Below, piece by piece: positions 24,170-34,000 of a DNA stretch of 64,000 nt; within the stretch, counting starts at the first letter, position 1; every line of letters starts with the position of its first letter. The DNA is taken from contig CAJQUW010007735.1 of the NCBI GenBank assembly GCA_907163375.1, forward strand, positions 109,501 through 173,500, written 5' to 3'. A program made the position numbers and the translations under genes. Source of the DNA: Prostheceraeus crozeri. Taxonomy: Eukaryota > Platyhelminthes > Polycladida > Euryleptidae. Under the pieces are notes generated by a model. It saw only the letters and a program-made list of their open reading frames with translations, was not told the DNA's origin and searched no databases.

Positions 24170-25592
24170 CAGTCGACAACAGCAAGTTGGACTCAAGCTA
24201 AAATTAGATCATTTTATTTAATGATTCACTTCTATTTTTGTATCCACTATGATATCTGTGGTATTATGTAGATCTAACATTCTATGGTTTACGATAAGAA
24301 ATATCATTGATTAACTTGCTGGTTTAAAATGAAAGATGTACGTGTAGGTACATAGACTTCGAAATTACTGTTTAGCTTGCAGTTGCTTCGTTATTATTGT
24401 CGGAAATGACAAGCAATTCGCATGATGATTTGAGACTACAAATTGTGACTTTAGCTGAAAACACTACCAAAACCAAACGTGAAATTGCCAATGACTTACA
24501 GGTCAGTCAATCCATGGTGGCCAAGATCATGAAGGACTTTAAAGAAAGAGGAACTCACCGTACAAATTACGCGAAATGTGGTAGGCACAATAAGCTTTTC
24601 AGTGATAGAGGCTTACGCCACAATGAATCCATTTCTCAGCGAAATCCGAGGGCCGATGCTGCTGAAATTCAAAGGACTTCAGGCCCCTCTGGTGATTGCA
24701 GTGTAAGAACTATGCAAAGAACTTTGTTAGAGATGAACTGCAAGGCAGTCAAGCCGTACAGGCGCCCTTTTTTGTCCGAGGATCATGCAGTCAAGCGTTT
24801 GGAATGGGCAAGGCCTCATCGTCACAGGACATTGGAGACATGGAGAAATGTTATCTTCTCAGATGAAACAATCATACGCATTCAAGACAATTGTCCTCTC
24901 TACGTCAGGGTGATCGATGGAGTTCCTTTGACACCATCTCATTACAATCTTTCTCGCAAGCACCCAACACAAGTTCAATATTGGGCTTGCTTCTCTTATC
25001 ATGGAACTGGGCGAGCGTCTGTTGTTGAAGGCAACATGAATTCGGCTGCTAATATTGACCAAATCTTGAATGGTAGACTCCTTCATCAACTGCAAGAGTG
25101 GTATCCGAATGGCAATGGCATATTTATGCAGGACAATGCACCGTGTCATAAAACCAGAACTGTTATGCAGCATTTGGCTCATCAGCAAATCCAAGTTCTC
25201 CCACGGCCAGCGTGTTCACCTGACCTTAATCCCATCGAAAATATGTGGAGCATCAAGAGGAGAATTAAGATCAGGCAGCCAACCACAAAGAACGATCTTA
25301 TCTCGGCATTCATTCAGGTGTGGAATAGAGATACTGAAATCCAGCAAATGTGCCAAAAAATGGTGGATTCCCTGCCTGATAGAATTGAAGCGGTCACTTC
25401 TGCAAAAGGGTGGCAGAAGCGTTATTAGAAACGTAAACTATTCCAATTTGTTCTGAAAAATGTGAATGATGTTGATTATGTTACATGTAATTCTGCTAAT
25501 TATGTTATATTGATGCAAGCCTAAATGTTATTGCAAAATATATCAATATTCAAGGAATTTAGTGTTTGAGTCCAACTTGCTGTCGTCGACTG
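24170..25592 (+). mobile_element. Tc1-type element, 1423 bases, with intact transposase
   Basis: The left end begins CAGTCGACAACAGCAAGTTG and the right end, inverted, begins CAGTCGACGACAGCAAGTTG. The matching terminal repeats run about 29 bases with very few mismatches. The left flank is TA (24168-24169); the right flank is CA (25593-25594), so one target TA base may have mutated. One transposase frame fills the interior. It sits inside the Penelope-like element. Confidence 0.93.
24406..25428 (+). CDS. Tc1-type transposase (DD34E), 340 residues, intact
   Basis: I chose the ATG at 24406 (MTSNSHDDLRL...); the frame extends three codons upstream without another ATG. Residues 1-110 carry helix-turn-helix DNA-binding sequence (TKREIANDLQVSQSMVAKIM, then SVRTMQRTLLEM). 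The catalytic triad is D153 in VIFSDET, D243 in FMQDNAPCH and E278 in SPDLNPIENMW; 34 residues separate the last two, as in Tc1. The length fits the family (about 340). It cuts at the terminal repeats in the nucleus and reinserts at TA. No stop or frameshift is seen, so the copy is young or still mobile. Confidence 0.93.
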   Translation: MTSNSHDDLRLQIVTLAENTTKTKREIANDLQVSQSMVAKIMKDFKERGTHRTNYAKCGRHNKLFSDRGLRHNESISQRNPRADAAEIQRTSGPSGDCSVRTMQRTLLEMNCKAVKPYRRPFLSEDHAVKRLEWARPHRHRTLETWRNVIFSDETIIRIQDNCPLYVRVIDGVPLTPSHYNLSRKHPTQVQYWACFSYHGTGRASVVEGNMNSAANIDQILNGRLLHQLQEWYPNGNGIFMQDNAPCHKTRTVMQHLAHQQIQVLPRPACSPDLNPIENMWSIKRRIKIRQPTTKNDLISAFIQVWNRDTEIQQMCQKMVDSLPDRIEAVTSAKGWQKRY

Positions 25593-25865
25593 CATGTATA
25601 TATGTATATAAAAGACTGACTGTTCATAGAGGCAAATCAATAATGAGCAATATAGGATCCTTAGTGTTAGAGCAGCTCATTCCCATGTGTTGTAGAAATT
25701 TTCCGATGCCTTTTGAAGCTGCGCCAATATGTCAGCTGTATCCATCTACGAATCGTTTGGACAGAGACAAGAAAGAGCAGTATTATATTTCTATGTTTAA
25801 ACCTAATTTGAATGCAACTTCATCGATTTTGTATGTATTTTAGTTTATTTAGTTTTAAATATATC

Positions 25866-25909
25866 ATTCCCATGAGTAGCCTTCGAAGAAGGTGAAACCG
25901 GTCGGGAAT
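25866..25909 (+). ncRNA. Second hammerhead-like fold with an A3-U8 core variant
   Basis: Stem I is ATTCCC (25866-25871) with GGGAAT (25904-25909), a perfect 6-base pair. Box 1 is ATGAGTA (25872-25878). Stem II is GCCTT-CGAAG-AAGGT with one wobble. Box 2 is GAAAC (25894-25898), then CG and GTC (25901-25903). The architecture and the two-base stem III loop match the fold at 22692. Relative to CUGANGA, positions 3 and 8 are A and U, which could still form the core pair that C3 and G8 make in active ribozymes. It lies between the Tc1 and mariner-like insertions, probably in a Penelope-like terminal repeat. Confidence 0.5.
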
Positions 25910-25950
25910 ACCGGTACTAACTTTTCCTTGAGTTCTCCTTTATGTATATA

Positions 25951-27373
25951 CAGGGTGGCTATAAAGTTGCGCACCAAGATTTTGATTAATCTTGTAGATT
26001 GCTTTAAATTACTTAAAGGAGAAAAATGCATAATTGTAACCAATAAAATTAAGAAAATTGTACACTGCTTCTAGGTATTCACAAATGTTCAAAATGCTGC
26101 CCACCAGCAGCCACACATAAATTGAATCGATGGTGAAAGTTATGGAACACTCGATTCAGGAAATCTGAATCACCGACAATTTCCTGACAAGCATCACGAA
26201 TTCGAGTTCGCAAAGGATCCAGGTCATTCATGCGCACGGAATATACTAAGTGTTAAGCGCATCCCCAAAAGAAGTAATCCATAGGATTCAGGTCGGGGAA
26301 TCGAGCAGCCCATTCGACTGTTCCCTTTCGATCAATCCAATGAACGAAGTTTTTAATCCAGCCAGCCGCACACTATCAAGGCATAGTGCGGAGGCGTTCA
26401 TATCCTGCATGAACCGCTCAGGTCGTCCTTCTCAAATTGAGTCTTAGTGAGGGATAAATTCTTCTTGCAACATTGTGAGGTACTTGTTGCGTCGAGCGTG
26501 GAGTCAAAAAGCATGGCCATAAAACATGGTCTTTCCACAGACCGCACCAGACCATTAGTTTCGCACCACTATTCTTTTGTGGGTTGCATCCAGTGGAGAT
26601 TCTCACGCGCATAATATCGCCAATTTTCTTTATTCACTTCACCATTGAGATAAAAGTTGGCTTCATCACTAAAGAGCACTTTCCGATGCACCATGTCAGG
26701 ATCTTCATCCAATGGGTTTTTAAACCATGTCGACATTTCCATATATCGGCCAGGATCGTCTTCGTACAATTTTTGTAGAATCTGAAGTTTATATGGATGA
26801 AAAAGTTATTCTTTGAGTATCTTCTGCATCGTGAGCGTGTAACGTTGATTTCGCGATGATCTACGCACGGATTTTTTTGGACTTTGCTCAATTTTATCGA
26901 GAATGGGTGTTCGTGTCGCATCAGACTCTTGGACGTCCACTTAGCTCTTTGTCGTGAACGTCAGTTTCTTTGAACTTCGCAAGTAAACGACCCACTGCCG
27001 TGTGACTAACATTCATTCCTTCATACTTTGAATTGAACGTTTCACCAACAGACCAGCTTGTCGCACCCTCTCACCCACAAAGTAAGATAATTTCAACTCT
27101 GTGTTCAATTGACAAGGACATGCTCGCTGGTTGTGATTAAGAAGCCAATGTAGCTTCCATTTATCTTGACTACTTCGCTTTTTTCAGAGTAATACTCATT
27201 TTGGCAGTCGCGCGATCATCTGCACCAAATAATGTTCATTCATGAAGCTAAGAGAACGAAGTATACTCCACATGCGCACGACGAAACTAGGAATTTCTAT
27301 AATAGTATGATTGAAGCTTAAAGTTTGGACGTAGATTGGATAAACTTTGGTGCGCGACTTTATGGCCACCTTG
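25951..27373 (-). mobile_element. mariner-like element, 1423 bases, decayed
   Basis: The left end reads CAGGGTGGCTATAAAGTTGC and the right end, inverted, reads CAAGGTGGCCATAAAGTCGC; the match extends through GCGCACCAA. TA flanks both sides (25949-25950 and 27374-27375), the target duplication of Tc1/mariner elements. A broken transposase lies on the minus strand. Confidence 0.88.
26079..27121 (-). pseudogene. mariner-like transposase, multiple frameshifts
   Basis: The minus strand starts at an ATG (27119-27121) with SLSIEHRVEIILLCG, then GMNVSHTAVGRLLAKFKET in another frame, a DNA-binding head. Further on come LFSDEANFYLNGEVNKENWR, carrying the first catalytic D, and AKLMVWCGLW. The end reads NLCVAAGGQHFEHL before a stop at 26079. 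This layout fits the branch of mariner-like transposases with FSDEAHFxLxGxVNxQN and VWCG motifs. Frame changes near 26600, 26800 and 26950 show the gene is dead. Its ends remain recognisable, so it could have been moved in trans. Confidence 0.8.
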
Positions 27374-27394
27374 TATATATACAGTATATATATA

Positions 27395-27660
27395 TGCCAA
27401 AGTGAAATCAAATCAACCACCTACAGTAATCAAAGAAATCCGAAGCATGATCGAAACAGACTATCCAATTTATCTTGCGATGCTGAAGAATTCAACCTGG
27501 CAAAGCCATATTATCAAAGAGCACTGACCAAAAGTGGTTTTGAAAGAGAACTTTGTTTTCAGGAAAACAAAACATCTAATAGAATAGAGAGAAAACTTAT
27601 TTGGTTCAATCCCCCGTATAATTTTGCAACAAAGTTTAATTACTTTTTCATTATTTGAAT
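27395..27660 (+). pseudogene. Penelope-like element reverse transcriptase, 3' fragment
   Basis: One frame gives VKSNQPPTVIKEIRSMIE and the next gives LSNLSCDAEEFNLAKPYY..ALTKSGF, then KLIWFNPPYN. These correspond to the conserved SNHPPxVIKxIPxxI, RLSxLSxNEExF and KIIWFNPPYS blocks after the RT domain of Penelope-like elements. A frameshift separates them. With 23649-23945 it brackets an AT-rich insertion site that received other elements. No GIY-YIG endonuclease domain is visible downstream. Confidence 0.85.
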
Positions 27661-30611
27661 TCGGTGTGCTGCGTAAACAGATTTTTCATCTTTTGTGTGT
27701 GCAAGCGTTCACACGATTTTTCAGATCACAATTACATGCATTTCGCAGGGTAAATAGATGATACATGTAAATTCGTGTAAGTACAATTTCTTCATATCAA
27801 AGCTTGCTTGATTTGACAGCTATTGACAAAATAGCCTTATCCTTCTGTGGTATGTTTTCAGCAATCTCTCCTTCCTCTACTTTTGCGCCAATCTTGTTGT
27901 AAAATTAGTGATATCCCAATTGTCTACATGCATTGCATAATCAGTTCGATTTTTACATAGTCAATCGTGGATTTTCCTGCAACGTCAATATTTTCACAAC
28001 ATGTTGTTATACAAGTAACCTATGGCATCTGTACCGATAGCTTGCATAGCCTATTCAATCAGCGTCAACATGTTATCTGAGTTTTATCCAGCTCGTTTTC
28101 TATTTTTTTCAAAATGTAGCCTTTTGCGCATATGAATTTTCCGAGACTTGTAATTTTTACAATATATCGCAACAAAATTATTGTCCCTAGATGCAACTCA
28201 TTAGACTATGCATCAGTATTCTTACATTAACAACATGCTTTTGTTAAATTTTAACCTTCTTTCTCATTTTTTTAATTTCATTATTGGTTGAAAGATGAAA
28301 GTTTTGACGACTTTTGATCGTGAGTGGTTGTGACTTGGTCATTAGTTCGCGAAATCGGTCAAATCACATCTGCATGCGGCAAACGTCAAGAGCTGTCTAG
28401 GATTAATAATAAGTAACGCTACAGGGGAAACTTTTTTTAATTTGCAGTCTTGTCACATCTCTTAGTGAATACTGTAAATGCCGCTAAGTTGAGGGAACAG
28501 GCGTGGCGGCGCCAAAACGCATAGCCTCGTATTTGAAGAAAATTATGGATCTTCCACTTTACATGTACACTTGAAAATAGTTGTAGCATCACTCGAAACT
28601 TCGTGACTTTTCAGTACATATCTTCTTATTCAGACTGGTGCTTTTAGTATATTACAATTCGAAGCACATTTTTGAACACATCCATCAAGTGTTCCACTAA
28701 TGAGACAAAGTCCTGATAGTCCTGCTGCGATGCCAGGTCTTCAGATTCACGAAACACGGATTTTAAGAGGGGAAGATCGCAAATTGCTGAGAAGTTCTTT
28801 CTCTCCAAGTGAGCTCACTTCCTTCGAAGGAGTCTAAAATTAACCGGGAGATTCTTCTCGAGAATTTTCATCAAGTATGCTGCATCATCCTGGCAATTGT
28901 GCTCTTTGTCTGTGCTAAGAGTGTCAGAGTTGTAATCGATCAGGCTTTACTCGACCCAACCCAACCGGCCGGTCGACCGGCAATTTTCTAATGTCATGTC
29001 TTTATTCAATTGCAGGTGCTTGAATTAAACTTGCATCCCTTTCTGACGAATCCTTCATATCATACATTATCATCTCTCAGTAAATCCGGAGTAGAATACA
29101 TTATATCCTGAAAATCTAATTAATTTAGCCTATTCAATATAATTATAGTAGGCCTTTCAGTTATTTAACAATCTACTGTATTCTGGTACTTTCATTATAG
29201 AGAAACGTATTAATTTAGTTTATGTAGATTTGAAATTCTTCTCTGACATATATTGAGGTTTGAACTTGTCCAATATAAGTCATCTCTTAAATTATGAATT
29301 AAATCTTATTATGAAATAATTCAGAGTGTAGGCCTAACACTTGCACATGCGAAACCCGTGATTGCTTTTTCTGTACCATGAAAAATTTAGCCTCTATGGA
29401 TTTAGGATTACAAAAGCTAGTTTATGTAAGAATGTTATTACAACTGAAATTCATAAGAATTCTATGAAACAATATGAAAGGTAATTGATTTCGGAAGATG
29501 CAAAGTAGGTTTGCAATCCATTTGATTATCCACTTGATTAGATAGCCCAAACATATTGGGATGACCTAGTGTGAATGTGAAATGTGAGACTCGGTGCTGC
29601 AGCTGAATTTCCGCACTTACAGCATCAGGCATCTTGGCTGATGGGAGATAGGATAAGATAATTGTCATACATTATGGCTTGTCCTAAAGATGACAAAAAT
29701 ATAACCTGCAGGCCTACATACCTCCTAATATATGAGCTATCCGAATGTCATAGCTGATGTCAAAGGCATAATTAATTTGACTGACCATATCGATGTTTAG
29801 GTATCGTTCGTTTTTCCTTTTAACAGGAAGCATATGTAGACCGATACAGAAATTAAAAATATGAGTGCTCATAGGGCCTACTAACCACACCTCCATTTTC
29901 GTGGCCAGATCAATTCAGTATGCGATACTTAAGCTGCTACAGCATGTAAAGGGCAATCGTGCATAGGCTTACACCTTGAAGTCTTGCACAAAGTGTCGCC
30001 GGTAGTGGGCTGTGGAAGTGGTGTACCACTAAACAAATCTTCATTCGTTTTTAAATGTGCCTAACCATTTTTCAAAAATCTCAAAAATTCCTAAATGATC
30101 TTCGACCGGCTTTTCAACCGGTGCCGGTCTGCCGGGTGGCAAAACTTCAACCCAACCCAACCGGCAACCGGTTACAACCCAGTTTACCGGTATTTACCTG
30201 TATGTCCTCGTCAATTCATAGAAATTCTTTTCCGAGTTAAACAATATTCTACTTTAATAATACACAAAGACAGTGTTGAGAAGGCTACAAAATTACAACA
30301 TCTATCTTGTACGATCCAAAGTAGCCTAGTGATCAAGATTTTTAAGAATAATACTTGAAAGGGTTCGTTCAAGAATTGCGTGAGCGCTTTCTTCGAGATT
30401 TTGAACCTCCTTCCTTCTAATCGGTCTGTGATCACCGATGAACCCGCGCAATCGCCGGTTCACTTCCGTGAAAGACGATGTTTTTGCTATTTTACTCACG
30501 ATTGTATTCGCTAGGCGTACACTTAAACCTCTTAATCGCAGGGCTGCGACAAACTTGTATTCGCTTTATGAACAATTCGTGACGTCATTCGTATTCAGAC
30601 ATTTATAAAGC
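27661..30611. other. Three kilobases without a recognised gene
   Basis: No gene or complete element is supported. Two GC-rich patches share the word CGACCCAACCCAACCGGC or its near-copy CAACCCAACCCAACCGGC, at about 28951-28980 and 30148-30170, same orientation. They may mark ends or tandem remnants of an unknown element. The last 5 bases before the BEL element (30612-30616) are its target duplication. Confidence 0.45.
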
Positions 30612-30616
30612 ACATG

Positions 30617-31002
30617 TGTTCTGACGAATAGTCTCTAGCCTCTATTTGCATAGATTTTCAATAGTTCATAGTTTTGTGATGCAAGGTTGGCCTAGCCAGT
30701 GACATAGTTTTGAATGTCTGTATGTCTATGTTGCTGACATACATGTATCTATATGCCTGATCTAATTGTTTCTAATGTATGTAGTCATGATAATCGTTAT
30801 GAATTTTGAATGAGATGTAACTATAGCTTGACTTGCCGTGCGAATGTGCAGATAGAAAAAAAGATAGATGTGCTGCATATTTCAAGAAATGACTTGCAAT
30901 CTGTAAATTATTTATATTTGTGAATTATATCTTGTGTGCAACACAAATAACACCAAAGAATTTTCCAGCACAGATTATTGCTATTTTTATTGAACATCAA
31001 CA
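30617..31002 (+). repeat. 5' LTR of the BEL/Pao element
   Basis: Starts TGTTCTGACG and ends CATCAACA. It matches the 3' LTR over its length with one mismatch. It should hold the promoter for the element; I could not pick a TATA box with confidence. Confidence 0.95.
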
Positions 31003-31069
31003 TTTTTCTTGAAATATGTGTGAAAAGACTATGGTGATTTAGTTTTGTGAATATTTCTACAAGTCAACT

Positions 31070-34000
31070 ATGTCTACCGAATCGATAATTGATGACGTAC
31101 GGAACAAATCTTTGGATGATTATTTATCATCATGGAAAAGTGAATTACAGTCAAAAAGCAAATCGGAATTATCAACAGAAGCAAAGAAACTTGGTATTAA
31201 GTCCTCAGGAGACAAGGCAACTTTGATCGACAGAATAATAAAAGTTCGCCGTAGTGAGAGGCTCGCATCAAATGAAAGGAATGATGACAATGAAAAGTCT
31301 CAAGCTACAAGTGTTACCAGTGGACCTACCTCATTTGCAAGATGTACCGGTGATAATTCACGAGATTCAGTGGATATGAGTATGATACAAGTCATTTATG
31401 CAATGATGCAGCAACAACAGCGCAATGATGAAGAACGTCGCAGACAAGATGAAGAGAGAATAGAAGAACGTCGCAGACAAGATGAAGAGAGAAGAGAAGA
31501 GCGTCGCAGAGAAGGAGAAGTGCGTAAGAGACAAGAAGAAGAAAGAAGAGAAGATCAAAGACGATTTAGTGAAATCCTCCTCGAATCTCAAAATAGATTC
31601 TTGCAAGCTGTTGAAGCTCTAAATATAGCTACAAATACATCACGCTCTATTGGACCTGGTATTTCCTGTGAACTAGACAATGAAATGATTAAAGCTCGCT
31701 TTCAGATGATACTACAGGAACTGCAAGAATTATTACACAAATTAAACGAACACATATGTAACAATCAGTCCTACTACGAAGTAGAATCCCTTTTGAAAAG
31801 ATGTGAAGTTTCAATGAACAGTTTGAACAATTTTCAGGAACAAAAGGTCGTGCCATTCAGTAATGCTTGTGATAGAGAAAAGATGGTCGAAGAGTTCAGG
31901 AAAATTACTGATAACTATTATTCGGCTTCTCCACATGCAAAAGCTTACCTTGATCACTTACGAAGGATCGAAAATGAGGAAAAGAATGCTGGACCTTTAC
32001 CTCCAAATATTGAACTACCTCTGTTCTATGGAAACATTCTATCCTTTCCGACTTTTTGGGATTCATTCGAACCGATTGTCCACAACAATACAAGCGTGTC
32101 TCGTTTCTACAAGTTGAAATATTTGAAAGATGCCATGAAAGGTTCTGCATTTGGCGTACTTGACTCTTATGAACTAATTGCGGAGAATTATGCTGCCGCG
32201 GTTCAACACATACAGACAAGATGGGGTAAGCCAGAAGCAGCAACTCGCAGGCTTATAAATTCCTTGTTAGAAAGTAACAAAGCGAATGAAGATTTCAGAA
32301 GTCTTCAAAAGCTGCCCGATAACGCAAGAGCCAAAAAAGCACTTCTGGAAAAAAGTAAGGTCACAAAGGATCAAATCATTCTCCAAATTATTGAGCATCA
32401 ATTGCCGGTAAAACTTCAAGAAGAATGGATCGAAAAAGTAGTCAGTTCTGCAATTGAGAGAAGTGACATTCTAATGACCGACAATCTTTTCAAATTTATT
32501 GAAACAAAATTGAATGCCAAAGAAGTTCTCTATTCATCTCGCAAAAGCCTCTCAGAAAACAAAGAAAAAAGAAATAATGAAAAGAAAAAAGACAACGGAA
32601 ATCCGTACAAAGAGCCGAAAAGTACTACCTGGAAAAATGATGATTATAGAGAAAAATCCTCCGCACATGCTCTCGTCACAAACCAAAAGAAACGTGTAAC
32701 TCCAAAGAGAATCACATGTCCTTTCTGCCAAGGTGATCATAGTTTACCTCAGTGTCCAGACTTCACAACCTTGGATGAAAAAGATCGTCATTATACCTAT
32801 CATTCAAAGATGAGGTATCTATGCAATAAGTGTCTCCTACCAAAGGATCAAGATGGTCACCCAAAAAACCCATACAAGTGTGAAGGCAAGTGTGATACTT
32901 GCCAAGGTTTGCACCATAAACTATTACATTTATCGAATGGGAAGTCATCTGACGACAAATCAAACAAAGTGACACGAACATTACTAACCAAAAGGCATGT
33001 GGACAAAAATGAAAGCAATGGCACTTACCGAAGAGAAATTGATTCTGTCGACACTATATTGCCAACTGCAAGAGCAAGAATATACAACAGTGATCGGAGC
33101 AAAGAAGTCAGAATCGGACTGGACTCCCTTAGTCACATTACATTTTTCACTGCATCCTTAGTGAAAGAATTGGGTCTGGAAATGGTTGACACAGACCACT
33201 TCACGGTACAAGGATTCGGAGGCTCAGAGTTTAGTGAAGTCAAAGGCAAAATGGTAAAGGCTACAATCGGACCCCTGGATGCAAACTCAACCGAGAGATT
33301 TGTGATTGAAGGCCATGTGAAGGATGGATGTATTTGTTCTCCGTTTGAAGCTTTAGACTTTGATCTTGAGCAATGTACTCATCTAACCAATCTCCCTTTC
33401 GCTGATCAATTTCCACAACCCAAATCGTCAGTTGACATCTTGATCGGTGCACGGTACTACTATCAATTAATGAATGGAGAAGTGGTTCTTCCTTCATTTC
33501 CCTTTGGCTGTCAACAGTATAAAGCTCAGTTACAAGTTATGTCTCTGTTTGGGTATGTAATTGCTGGACCTTGCCACAAGCAATTGATGAAATCTTGCGA
33601 TGACAAAAGCAAAGCCAACAGAAACAGTCTTCTTATTCAGAGAAAAGAACCCAAGGTTACCGATCAGTTGTCTTCGCTAGACAAGAAGTTAGAGAGATTT
33701 TGGGAATATGATTCAATTGGACTGACTGATAATTCAACTGTGTATACCAGTGATGAGAAAACCGCGATGGAAATATTCGATAAGAATACATTTTATGATG
33801 GTGAAAGATATGTAGTCGATCTTCCATTTCGTCGTGACAGACCTTGTTTGGAAGATAATTACACAGAGGCTCTTCGAAGATTAGAATGTACTGAAAAACA
33901 ATTGTTGAAAAGACCAGATCGAATTGATGTATACGAAAAGGCAATCATGGATTACGCTGAATTGGGATTTGCTCGCGAGCTCTCAGGGAAAGAAGTCAAA

